In this document: positions 12,301 to 24,030 of the stretch, piece after piece | Layout: each line of letters begins with the position of its first letter | Numbering within the stretch: the stretch's first letter is position 1 | Assembly: GCA_037043015.1 (NCBI GenBank) | Contig: CM073328.1 | Location: 3,583,409 to 3,647,408, forward strand | Source of the DNA: Bryum argenteum | Taxonomy: Eukaryota; Streptophyta; Bryopsida; Bryales; Bryaceae | Reading direction: 5' to 3' | DNA length: 64,000 bases | The notes under the pieces: generated by a model | The model's database searches: none | Told to the model about the DNA's origin: nothing | Seen by the model: only the letters and a program-made list of their open reading frames with translations | Program-made: the position numbers and the translations under genes

Positions 12301-12490
12301 GCATTGTCCATAAACGCCATGCCCACCACCGCGCTCCCGTGCTGCAAAAGCAATTCCACCCTACTATTTTGTTGAGATATACATATTTCATCTAATCCAT
12401 CATTTAGTTGTCTCACTCGTGCCGCCCGCAGTAATCGTGAACCTATTGTATCGTTTTCCATCGCACTTGCTATCGCTTGACTATCAACCT
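9330..12490 (-). pseudogene. Decayed DUF7869-type transposon-like gene
   Basis: Minus-strand open segments follow one another in the order of a single protein but in changing frames: 12461-11823, 11350-10877, 10929-10399, 10223-10005, 10069-9827 and 9872-9330. The middle contains DGMDQ, then ADNCTRENKN, then VGHTHEDIDQ. These are the hallmark motifs of a widespread uncharacterised eukaryotic protein (DUF7869 in my recollection) found in many repeat-like copies in algae, plants, oomycetes and animals. The last segment has a WY-CP motif and an SWVPKEACI stretch typical of its C-terminal part. A frame change near 10925 and others downstream break the gene. The first segment begins after an AG acceptor near 12490, so an upstream exon may exist. 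The spaced acidic residues could be a DDE-like catalytic set, but that is inference. Confidence 0.65.
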
Positions 12491-14002
12491 GATATTCAGA
12501 AAATAGTAATAAAAGGGTAAGAATTGGTCAACGTGGTAATATATAAATTATGTAACAAGCTTCATTTTAGACAGACTACCATGTGTTCACCTTCTACAAC
12601 AATTGATACAAGTTTTATTTTACATATATTAGATATTATATTAATATACCATTGTTTGCAGCAACTTAACCTCGTCACGTCTAGTGCTAGTGATTTATTT
12701 TTTTATTTGGACTTCTAAGATATTTTTTTGTAAATCCATTAGATTTATATAATTGTCACAATGTATGGACATTAGAAACATATGAATGTACTTATTTCTA
12801 CGTACTATTAGAGTATAACAAAATCACGTCTATCCCACTACCGGATGTTGTATTTCGTACAAAGGTTTCATAAGTATGTGTCGGAACCTATACTTTTGGT
12901 TCTCCCAACCCCTAAACGACCAAATGGAAGTTCTACACCACATCTTGTAGTAAAAAGGAATGAATGAAAGGTTTGAAGATCTATGAGTTTTATGAAATGA
13001 GCCTTTCGACAATGTGTGAAAATAGTGTTCCATATTGAAGATAATAAAGTATTTTTGGACATTTGCAAAGAAGGTAGTACTTTTTACATGACATTGTATG
13101 AAAAAATTGAATGTGAACAAACATTCCCATCAAAACTTGCATACATGCTTAATTGCATGTTACTCTTCACATTCTTCACTTCTCTTCAATCTAGAAATTT
13201 TTATTACTATATTTTTAATTTTTTTAGCATATTGAAAAAAATTGTGCAAACATTGGAGGTGTAAAATTTTTAGGTTTAAACGTTGTCAAATCATGTTTTA
13301 TTTTTCTATGAATTTGATATGTTCTACAAAGAAAATCTTAACGAAAATAAAAGAAGTTTGCATTGTAATAATAAAAACCAAAACCAAAAACTTCAAGTTC
13401 TCTATGTTTCATGTGTAAGCGGATACCATCCTCCTACATGCCCTATTTGGTTTACTCAAAGCCTCGTCCTTATACGCAAAATACCGGATTCACTTGGTCT
13501 GGAATTGTTTGTCATACTTCAACTATAATTTGAGTAGAGTTAACATTGTTGTTAACATGTTGAAACTATTGTATTGTCGAAGTATCACTTTGGTGGCATA
13601 CATGTTTGTGCATCTCAATGGTACCTCCTCTACCATTATAGAGCATCCATTGCTTATAAGTAAATAAAATTGCTCTTTTTATTGAATTCTAATTTCCTCA
13701 ATGGCAAGGGAGCAGAAAATTTTCGACCAGCACGAAGAGCCAAAAACGGGCGCCTTATTTAACCAAGTTTAGGAATTTTGACATCTTCTAATTAATATAT
13801 TCATTTTCGACAAGAGTATACCCAAATCATTTCATTGGATTTATTTAACAAGACCTTCTATGACCACCATTCTAGTGGAGTTTGACCTTTTAAGGCTCAA
13901 GCGGTTTGGAGAAAAACGTTAGTACAAATTGATATGGGAAGGGCGACTTACCAAGCACAATAAGTTTTTCTCTATATTTCATCTAGAAAACAATAAGTTT
14001 TT
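12491..14002. other. AT-rich stretch without a recognisable gene
   Basis: Short open frames on both strands, very AT-rich, no family resemblance. It could be the leader or promoter side of the decayed minus-strand gene to its left. One CAACCCCTAAACG string near 12907 resembles the tip of the TTAA-ended elements but has no partner. Confidence 0.45.
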
Positions 14003-14154
14003 GTCATACCTTGTCCAATAATATACCTTTTTGAATTGAAAATTCTATGTGATAAAGAGTTTTACATCAAAAGTTTCTGTCATACCTTGTCCAATAATAT
14101 ACCTTTTTGAATTGAAAATTCTATGTGATAAAGAGTTTTACATCAAAAGTTTTT
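14003..14154. repeat. 76-bp perfect tandem duplication
   Basis: The block starting GTCATACCTTGTCCAATAAT at 14003 is repeated from 14079 with a period of 76 bp and essentially no mismatches, so the duplication is recent. No coding content. Confidence 0.9.
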
Positions 14155-14186
14155 GAAATTGCCCGCACTCCAAGGCAATGATTTAG

Positions 14187-14330
14187 AAGGTAATTCTGAA
14201 GGTGAGGGGTCTTAGGCCTAAGACCCCATAGCAATGTTTTAGAAGGTGATTTAGAAGGTGAGGAGTCTTAGGCCTAAGACCCCATAGCAGTGATTAATTA
14301 GAAGGTGATTTAAAAGGTGATTTAGACTAC
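14187..14330. repeat. Tandem units with a 22-bp palindrome
   Basis: A perfect 22-bp palindrome lies at 14206-14227 (half-site GGGGTCTTAGG). A second copy with one change lies at 14262-14283. Each is flanked by 'tagaaggtga.tta' direct repeats and 'ccatagca'. The arrangement looks like a tandemly duplicated cruciform-prone unit; no protein or RNA gene is evident. Confidence 0.8.
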
Positions 14331-14373
14331 GTGTTAAAATAGCAACGGGCGGGTTTACTACCTCGAACACCAC

Positions 14374-14440
14374 CGAGCCGTTCACACCTGCAAGCCGTTC
14401 ACACCTACAAGCCGTCACACCTGCGAGCCGTTCACGCACC
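14374..14440. repeat. About 17-bp minisatellite
   Basis: Roughly four imperfect copies of GAGCCGTTCACACCTGC follow each other. A GC-richer stretch continues to about 15070, including a (GTGCCC)n run near 14985-15030. No gene was recognised in it. Confidence 0.7.
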
Positions 14441-15078
14441 AGCAGGGTTGCTATTGCGGCACTTGTCCAGAGCACTTTGCCGAGGGTTAGGGTTAGAGGT
14501 CGACGAAGCCGTGCCGCCGCTCAAGAAAGCTTGCCGACCAACCAGCCTCGGTGAGAGCAGGCCAACGTCGCTGTTGGGCGCAGAGAGTCTGCTTCGAAAT
14601 TGAAGTGTTGCTGCGGCTCTCGAGGTGAGTATGAAGAGTATCTCACTACCTGTAGATTGCGCTCTTGCTCTCACTGATTGCGGCGCTCGTGCTCTTTGAG
14701 CTCCACTACCTAGCGACAGTGCGATCCAACTTCATTATCGTATCTCTTCAGATAACCTGTGCGCCGCACCGTCTCAACCAAATTAGGCGTGAAGAGCCAT
14801 GCTCGATCATCACTCTCCGATCCAAAGAATAACACTCAAAAGAGAATATGATCCGGTGCGAATCCTATGCCCACCGTATCAATTCGGCGTCTTTCCACTA
14901 CCCTCGTGCTCTCGCCGCTCTCTGTAGAGCCTCTGAGGTCAGAGGCCTCAGACCTCTCCATGCCCCCCCTGTTCCGTTCCCGTGCCCGTGCCCGACCCTA
15001 TGCCCGTACCCGTGCCCGTGCCTGAACTTTTCGCAGAATCCAACACTCGTACGTCCGTGCGCTTATCGGTAGTCAGGC

Positions 15079-15670
15079 TTGGGATTCATGTGTGGAGAGT
15101 GCTTTGTAACGGATTCTTTTTTGAGGCCCTGCCCGGTGAAAGATCTCAATAGTATAAATGTAGGTGCTTGCGACCGGATCAAAGAGCCGCAAGGAACTGC
15201 TCGGTTGGAAAATGGCGATAGTCGCAGTGTGGGTAATAGTCGACAAGCCTCCCTTAGGGAGATTCCGTTTTTATACTTCGGAGAAGATTTTGCCCTGGAG
15301 AAAGGCTCAACGTTTCAGGCCGCTTGTCTATTCTCCACAATTCCGCAGAATATGATGTTGCTGGAGAAGTTGTCTCACTTCTTGGATCTTGTGGAAGTGC
15401 ATTTGGTGCGAGAAATTTCCACCCGGTCTGATTCCTTTTTTGAGGCCCTGGACCAGCTGGAAGATCTGAATAGTAGAATTATAGGTGCGTGAACCCAAGA
15501 TCGGAGAGCTGCAGGGAACCTTTCGCTTGTTGGATAGTGATATTGTAAATTCCGCAAGACGCCCGCAAAGCTTAGAGACGCGAGAGAGACGATATCTTTG
15601 GAATTGCATGAGAAATTAAAGCTTCGACTTATGTTAATCAAGCTATGTCTACCTTACGCACGTTTGATCA
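15079..15670 (+). pseudogene. VPS54 (GARP complex subunit) pseudogene fragment
   Basis: The translation carries the conserved N-terminal region of plant VPS54: an EIPFLYFGEDFAL-type segment, EKLSHFLDLVEVHLVREIS, SDSFFEALDQLEDLNSRII, then KIGELQGTFRLLDSDIVNSA and, after two more frame changes, YVNQAMSTLRT near 15630-15665. VPS54 is a subunit of the GARP tethering complex at the trans-Golgi network. The reading frame is broken at about 15492 (TGA) and again near 15560-15640, so no functional protein can be made. The segment at 15112-15240 (DSFLRP..VKDLNSINVGACDRIKEPQGT) is a diverged duplicate of 15424-15545, showing local tandem duplication inside the fragment. A GTGAGT donor follows at about 15672, so the fragment derives from genomic DNA with an intron rather than from a cDNA. 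The rest of VPS54 is absent. Confidence 0.85.
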
Positions 15671-18600
15671 CCGTGAGTCCGCAATTTATTTTTACAGCCG
15701 TCTTGAGAAAAATCTTCAAGCGGAAACCATGAACTTAGACCTGGTGGACTTTGTAATAAGTATTAGGTCTTATACATAGAATTGGGGAGTTCGTCAATGA
15801 GGCTCTTTAAAACAGGGAACTTTGGGAAAGACGAATGCCGTATCTTTACACTAGCTTACTATTTATACGGAGCCTCTAATCAAGAGCTCCTCGGTCAAAG
15901 TAGGAAAAACTCGAGAAACTAAACAAAAATTAGAAGAATGGATTGGCAATGCGATTGCGGACCGGGATGCCACACAAAGACCGAGACGATCCGGAGCATA
16001 CGTTCGCCAATAGCACCGTATTCTCCTAGCACTGTATTCTCCTAGCAGTCTGTCTATGGATCTTCATGGTTCTCAGGATGGCAACGAGTTGTTTCTCACT
16101 TCTGACAATCACACCGAAAAGGGCTTTACGAGTCAAAGTGGTCACTGATTCAAAGAGTTTTTCTGACATGCATTGCACTATGTTCCGCCACACTTGGAGT
16201 GCTTCTGACATGAACTGCGTTGCAGTGTGGTGGTTGCTTCGATCCCAACGGAGTTCCCACTTCAGTAGTTGTATATGTTGATGTAGTGTGGTATCAGATA
16301 ATTGGAAGCTATTGTACCGACCTTGTATTCCCAAAGTAGTCGAACAATGCGTCGTTGAATGAATCGTTGTTACTGAACGATTAGTACATCTCAAACAGGT
16401 GCGATTCCAACCTTGGACTTCTCGAAGCTCACGACGTGGTCAATTGAAGCACATCTCAAATGCCACTTGTATAAATTAGAGTCATGTACGATTCGATTGC
16501 CAGAATCGTGAGGTTCAAAACAATACCGGATGAATCCTTAAGTTACATACAATACCAAGCGCAAAGTCGCGGAAGCATTGGGAGACAAGAGCGTTACAAA
16601 AGTGCTTAAGTCCAACCTAGATGCGAAACCTAGATCCAAAGCCTATTTTCGGTGAAGATTCTAAAAGAGCTTTTAAAATCGATGCACGGTATGTCATGTT
16701 CTTTTGGATATTTGCCCGAGCCCGAGCTCCACCGAGCCCCAACCCGAGCCCCAAGAATGTCTTATATACTATGTTACTTATGTTTCTTAAACGATTTTGA
16801 GCAATATGCTAAATTTCTAATTCAATGACGTTGTGTTCATGGACGAAGTGAGTAAGAAGGGCTAGACTTAGCTCCACCAATGGTGAAAGTGCTTGGGGGA
16901 GTGAGGAAGAGCTTGAAAGGAACTTCTTCATTCTTTGTCAATTCGACGATTGAGACAATTGTAAGTAGACAGAAAAGCCGCCCTTTTTATCTCAATTTCG
17001 ATGATCTTGAAATAGACAAATAGAAGTTGGAGGTTAACCACTTTTTTGAGCGTCTTTTTTTTTTGAGCGTCCATCAAAAGTACATCTTTGTGCATTGAAG
17101 AGAAAGATTTTAGAATGGGAAACTATGATGTTGAACCTTGATAATAGTATGCGAGTTTGAATTGTGCATTTGCATTTCTTTTGAATTCTTGAAAGAACGT
17201 GTCTCTTGAGTGTTGGAGAGAGTTTCGTAAACCATTGCTACTTTTGGAAAGTCAAGAACCAATGATGATGCTATGCGAGTTTGAAATGTGCAATTGAATT
17301 CCTTTTTAAGTTTGCAATAAAAAGTCTCGATTAGTGTTGAAAAAAATCTCAAAAACCAATGCTAGTTTTGGAAATGTAGTAAGACTAGGTGTAGAAGAGT
17401 TTGAAAAATGGAGATAATGAACGATAAACTTTGGTTTCTAAAGGGTCTTTCCATCAAGCACAAACATGAGTTCGATGACCCACCTCGCTAAATGATCATG
17501 CATGTTAATGATCCATTGCGTATGATTATTCTAAGACCCAAATGAATTTGTTAGGAAGGCATGTCATTTATACTTTGTTTTTACTTTCTACAAGGTCTAT
17601 TTTGAGAGTAAGTAAGCGTATTGTGATTCACTTGCCATCTAGAATGTAGCTCTAGTAACTTTGATGTAGAAACAAAAATAGTATGAGTACCAAATCAGGC
17701 AGTATTGTACACAAATAGATATTAGCATATGGATACTATAACATTCTAGTTGTTAACAAACCACCATTGGCTTGTAGATTGAAATGTGTATAATATCATA
17801 GTAGAAAGATCTTTGAACATTTCAACGAACTTCAAAACTTTACAAATAATATCATATCAAAAGGATGGATTATTTGTTGTATAATAGTATCTATAGCATG
17901 GTTACAAAGTACGTACTTGTTCCCATATTGTATAAAATGAGTGTTCGACAATGAAGTAGAATAATCGAGAAAATTGACATTCATTCAAAGGTTGAATGCT
18001 TCGTTGCATGTCATCTTGTTTTTTTGAGGAAGGTCGTCGAGAGTTTCATCAAGGGTTGTCACAAGGTTTATGTTGAAGGTTGCGTTCAAGGTTGTAATAA
18101 GGGTTGTTAGAGTTGCAAAAGCAAAGCTTTCCTACCAATTTGTGATTGAGGTTAAAGGACTCTTGATGTTGAAGTGGTTGTAAAGCTATCATTTTCTATT
18201 AGATCGTGCCGCTTTTGAATTTAGGTGGTGGAGTTCAATGTTGATTTTGATATCAAAGTTTCTTATGAATCAAAAAGAGTGTATGGAATTTGTATATGCA
18301 AACCAAATTTCTAATCTTCAACTTGAGTATGTTGCCATGGCATGAATATATAAGACATTCACCGCCATTCAAATAAATGAGTATATAAGAGGTTCATTGC
18401 ACAATTTTTATAAATATGCTACATCTAATCTCCACAATTAAAAATATACATTTACGAAAAATCATTATGGGCTAAGGCCCGGTTGAAAGCCCAATGTACA
18501 TCCGCCAAATAGAAGTTTAATTGAGCTTAATGTAAAAGCTAGCTAACTATTAGCTAGTTAAGGTAAAAGCTAGACAAAGTACAAGATACTAGTATATAAG

Positions 18601-18688
18601 TAGATACTTATTCATTGTAAACTTAATTCATGGATTAATATTATTTTCCTTTGTATATAATTGCTTTAACATCTATATTCTTAGAAAA
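15671..18688. other. Stretch without a recognisable gene; imperfect tandem repeat
   Basis: No recognisable protein. 17111-17390 holds two imperfect copies (about 120 bp) of a block containing 'tatgcgagtttgaa.tgtgca', 'tgttg.a..aa..t', 'aaacca.tgcta.ttttggaaa'. A 122-codon minus-strand frame at 16026-16394 resembles no family I know. 18480-18690 is rich in 'agctag' motifs and precedes the unknown open region. Confidence 0.45.
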
Positions 18689-21600
18689 TTGAAGGTTTTG
18701 ATTGTTTCTGTTGTTCCGTGTTCAAATTCAGGTTTGAGATTCGAAGACTGCACCATGGAAGAAATTGTTCATCAAATGTCGTGGCTTCAGCATGGTTGGT
18801 GGTTGACTGCCGAAGATTCCAACAAAGTAGTATTATGGATTACAGTTTATCCTATTATCGAGGGACATCACGCAACGGCATTGGGGAAGAGGTTTGGCGA
18901 GGTCTCTAATATTCGAACCCTTCCTTCTCACAAGATATACATCACTTGCAAATCGGAACCTGGTTGTGAATCGCAGCCAACTTTACTCTCGAAGAGGTTG
19001 ATTTGTAAACCGGTTCCGGCAATACTGCTCAAAACGCCACGACTGCTGAATCACATCGATGCTGTGAAGAGGGGTTGGACATCTACACATCCGGACGTGC
19101 GTGTTGCTAGGCGGAAGAATGTTGACGCATGCATTGGACTATCACAAGAGCAGAAGATGCATCTTACGAGGCTCATGAAGGATCATACAGAGTTTGAGGC
19201 ATTGAAAGCGGTAAACCCGGTCCAAGCAGCCAGCCAGGGAGCTCCGGTAGTGCCAACCGAGGCCGATCCTATTTTTCGAGTATTTGCGAAGCCACACAGC
19301 TTGGATTATAAGTCATCATCAGATTCAAGTATTCCTGCAGCAAGTTTGCAAGAAGCGTCTCAAGAGCAACCGGTGGCAGGGGTTGCTAATGTTGAAAGAA
19401 GTTGTCGTCCTACTAATGCTGAAGGACGTGGTCGCCCTTCGAAGCGGGCTAGGGGTGCCTCTCAAAATACAGCGTCTACTTCCCATGATCAGCCAACTGG
19501 CTCCAATGCCACTATTGACAGGTCCTTTGGGAGAAGCTCATTATTACGTGGAGGAAGGAGCTGGACGTTAGGTCGTGGCGAGACTGTAGTTGAAGGTGGG
19601 ACGCCCATATCGGTAGTTGTACCAGATCCAACCCTTGGAGGTTCGGTCGGAAGGGGATCTACAAGCCGGGTACATCATGTCTCTCGTACGGGCCGAGGAT
19701 CATCCCGAAGTCAGGGGAGACCTTCAACACCAGCAGCAGGAGCTTCAGTGCACACATCACCAGTGGATGATGAGTCACTGTACTATTCGGATGAGGATGC
19801 CAATGGACCAGATAGAGATGCAGATGTTCTCCCCGGTGCTACATCACTCCGATTTGTGAATGCGCCTGTGCCGACCAGAGCGGATATTTCAAAAGGATCA
19901 TTATGGGGAGAGATTGAGTTCTATGCCCATATTGATAATATTATTGCGCCGAGGAATCCCGATACGAACCATCGTTTGTTATCGGAGAAGAGGGTGGGGG
20001 AAGTTTATGACATGCTACACGATCATCTCAAGCAGAACGAAGTGGCCAAGCTAGTACTTCGTCCAAAGGAAGTACATTATCCGTAACACATCGGATGATG
20101 GTCAAGTTCAAATGAAGCGAGTGTCATTTCCGACCAAGGTCTGCACAAGAATTCACACGAGTATATAACTTGCGCGCTCACCTCCTGACTCGGCGGTGAG
20201 GCTTCAAAATCACGTGGGCGCAAGAGCACATCATCCGGGAGCCTGTCGATGGTCAACATGTCGTAGTCACTGTAGCTCGCACAGAGTATTACAGACGGAC
20301 GGGAAAGCTCAACCGATTTGAGTACGAGTCTACTTTCATGAAGCGGAGGTCCTCTTTTGTGGTTTTCGATGATCCCATCATGTACATTTTAAAGTCAGTA
20401 CGGCTCAACATGGCGGCTCATACGGGGAAACATCTTTCCACGATGTCCCAAGATCTGAAAAAACTTCGAGAGATATGGGAACACTATGGAAGGCCAAATA
20501 GTTTGATCCGCGCGGACGACGCTCGCAGAGCACGAGCTTTGGTGGCTGCAGCTAGTGCTGTCCAGAGAATACCCAAAGATGATGAAATTATCACCACAAA
20601 GAAGTTGGCATCTAGGTTGGTGAACTTGACGCATCAAGTTTTGGAATCCAAGTGACGAATGCTTTGAAGGCATTCTTCAGGTATGCAAGGACTATGAAAA
20701 TGGGCACCTGTTTCATAGCAACGCTGATGAGACTAGATGGAAAGAATTAGCTCAGAAGAAGGACCTTGATGTTGCTGTTGATACACGGCCAAATCGATTG
20801 CGGATGACTCCTCAATGGTTTAAGCCATTGACTAGGATCCCAGATGCCCTATATTTGGGTATTATAAAGTCGTCTTGCAGAAAAAGGTCAGAGATCGGAT
20901 GGTATTAGACCCCCAAAAAAATATTATTTTGATGGAGTTGAAGTAAAGGATTCGAAGTCCCAAACTCTTTCCGGTGCGGTAGAGCGAATCATGGGCAGAG
21001 AAGCGGTGAAGAATATGATTCGTTATTTAATGGTGGAGAATGGAGCCGCGTCACCTAGATCTATGGAGGAGTTTTCTCTCTTATCCGTATCAAAGTATTT
21101 CCCCGGTGGGCTAGAGCAACTCCAAGATTTTGGCATGTTACTGAGTCCGATAACGAAGACTAAGTGGGCCGCTCCAGAGGTGAAGAATGTGTCTGAACTC
21201 GATGAAATACGTGACCTCATTCCTACAATCATCAGCAACCATTTTGAGGATGTTGCACAAGGGGGAGTCGGCTATTATACCCCGCCTGTACCCGAAGATC
21301 TACAGAACACACAAACTTGGGAGTGGAAGATGAATATCAACTTACCGAGCGATAATGATACAGACACTCTTCTTGTTCGATATAGGAGAGGGCTATTCCG
21401 TCGAGATACTGTCTTGCTCAAGCAGTCATACCTATGGCTTATAGATTGTCGCCGGGGTGGAGGTCGATCGGAGACGGTGTTTGGTCCGATGACGATGCAT
21501 GAAGATCATTGGACAATTGAAGTTATGGATGACAAACATCGACCGATGGAATGTCGTGTTTTTGCTTCCGCTGGCGTATACTACACGGCGAGATATGTTG

Positions 21601-22878
21601 GTGAAGTTAAAGCTTCCGACGATTGCTCTTTTCTTCGAGGATGTTGGACCTTCCGTTATACTCCGAAAGATTATCCACGAGAACATCAAAGAAACTAGCT
21701 CTTTTATTCGATAAAGTGGAAGCTACCGCGATGTTCTTATTTACCTACATCATCCTACCAATTCAACAAATGTTGAATATTGTAGCTTCGATCGCACCAC
21801 TTCCTCTTGTGTTCCACGACCGCCGTGGAAATCCAAGAAGGCCGATTGAAGCCGATCCTCTTGAGAGATCTCCAATAGAATTGGTGAGGTTGGTCGAGCA
21901 TACATGCCTCGTGGTTGGGGTCTGGTGGCATGTAACATTGGAACTGCCGTCCCAACAATATTGATGTCAAAGTTCAAGGGGAACGACGTCATTGTCATTG
22001 ACGATTGTAGCAAGAGGGATTCCTTTATCCATGATGAGTTATCACAAAAGCTGGGAGGCCAACTTGTAATCCCAGAAAGAGTCGCAATGTCTCCAGGAAA
22101 TCGGGCCGGCGATGGGGCAACAAGTGAGGGTGATCCAATGGCTTCAACGCATGACAATACGGAATCTGAGTATGAACGCTTAGGTTTCAACATAAGAAGG
22201 CCACGGGACCGTACACCGACATCCTCCGGTTCTAAAGATGAAGTGTCTCCCGCAGCAAGTGACGGTCATGAAGATGATGAAGAAGTGGCAACAGAAGAGG
22301 GAGATGGAGGGGCCGATTTTACGGTATCGGACTACGATTCGGTACCAGAACCGGAACCTGAAGGACCGCCGACTGCAGTCCATATATCGAGCGTTGTTCC
22401 ACCAATACCTCAATTTGAAGATGTAGCGACTAAGAAGACACTACAGACGGAGACGAATGGCGAAAAGACTATAGAGGACGACAATAGAGTTTCACAGACC
22501 CAAGAAGATGATCCTTCTGTTTCGATAGAAGCCGAAGGTCATACTCTTGATCAATTTCACGTCATGCAGAGATTGGTTGAAAAGCCTTCCGGAGAGACAA
22601 CAATGGAGCGGGGATCTATGATGCGGGCGAATACGACGGTACTCAGTCAACTAGCGGTACCTCTTTCCTGGAGACCTTTGGTTCAGGATATTCGTTCAGA
22701 GATGGCTTCTATTTTGATGCGGATGGAATAAGACACGTAAGGAGAGGAGAGTCGGGTAACTATACATTTGAACAACACACATCTGTTGGCACATCAGAAG
22801 GATCAATGCCTGATGATGTGGTGGATGCTATGGTAGTGAACGCAATGAGCCACGCGACTGGCCTTTCATCTATGTAGA
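18689..22878 (+). pseudogene. Decayed open region of unknown family
   Basis: Long plus-strand open segments in changing frames follow one another: 18689-20086 (465 codons), 20220-20655, 20640-20910, 20991-21698, about 21623-21964, 21904-22731, and an overlapping frame ending at 22878. Coding character is clear (balanced composition, higher GC than the flanks). Breaks occur near 20080 (a one-base shift continues the sense as IIRNTSDDGQ), near 20120-20210, 20910 and 21690, although some could be introns. The first 150 codons look globular. Then comes a Ser/Pro/Gly/Arg-rich low-complexity linker with an AT-hook-like GRGRPSKRARG. The middle has a 235-codon globular part, and the end is acidic and disordered. 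I recognise no domain. The size, decay and the neighbouring DUF7869-type relic suggest the cargo of a large mobile element, but a dead host gene is possible. Confidence 0.5.
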
Positions 22879-24030
22879 TCATGCTTCGTATGAATGTGTA
22901 AGAGGTGTGCATTTGTTGGCACGGTAGAATATAGTACAATGATTGAAATGTTAGTTTTTATTATATAATTATTATATTTTGTTGATGTCTATGTTTCTCG
23001 TCAATTTTATTGTACATCGAGAGGTTGTACACTTTGAAATATTGTTGATGTGTAATAGACAAATCATGTTGTCACCTCTGACCGAGATAATTTATGTTGA
23101 ATAAAAGTCCGAAATAAACTTTGAATGTACATTGAGTGCAAATACAGACAAACAATACATAATGATTATCGTAGATATGTAGACCAAAATGTACTAGAAC
23201 AAAAGTGATCATATATGTTCATCAGATATATTCTATCCACGTAGTTTTCCAACAAGCGCAAAAATTCAAAGATGTCACTTTTCCATATTATAGGTCTTAC
23301 AGTATAACCAGAATATAGAGTCTTTTGCGAATTCTAATCCAGAAGATTCAAAAAATAAATTGAGTAGATAAGTTTTTTTTAATTGCACGCCAAGAAGTGC
23401 ACTTCCCCAAGTGCTTAATTGCTTAATTGCGTGTTTTTTGTAGTTCAAACAAGCATTGTGAATGATGGATACCTTATAATAAACGATGTATGATATTCAA
23501 CACCAACTTAAAATATAATCCTCCCTCATTGGATTATTTCTAGTGTTTATTTTGTAAATTTAAAATGCACATAAATAACAACATCTAACAGTGCAAAGTG
23601 CACTTGTATGTATAATTAATGGTCAAATTTGTGGACCATTTCTTCAACGAAGACCTGTTCAAGCACCTCCTTCAACGGATGAGATTCACCCACACATTCA
23701 TCCAACGATGCACGTCTCAACAAAATTCCATTACTAAAAATGAAAATAAGAAATTGGAATTATTGTTCACAAGGCTCCGCAGGGCATATGCTCTCTGATG
23801 ACTTTCAGCCGTCGATCGAAATCAACGACATCGGAAGCATCTCCAGCTCGTTTCCCTGCTCGTGTCCTAGTGACTTGTCTCCAATAAGCTTTCTTCTGCA
23901 GTTCTGGATCTGGCTATGGCGGTTCTTCTCTTCAACGAACTATTGTAAGGCAGGCAAGGGTTTGATCGAGTCTCTTTTCACAGATAAGACTGTTTTGTTG
24001 CTTTTAGCAAGGGTTTGATTTGAAGGAAAA
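22879..24030. other. Intergenic stretch and GMPPA-like 5' flank
   Basis: The left part is very AT-rich. 23390-23620 carries the inverted 13-mer and 17-mer also found near 8.9 kb. From about 23740 the composition becomes GC-richer and probably includes the promoter and 5' UTR of the following gene. I saw no decisive promoter motif. Confidence 0.5.

Noticed and set aside
18480..18690. LTR end preceding the unknown open region
   Set aside because: The A/T-rich stretch has an LTR-like look, but I found no matching second LTR, no TG...CA borders in register and no primer-binding site.
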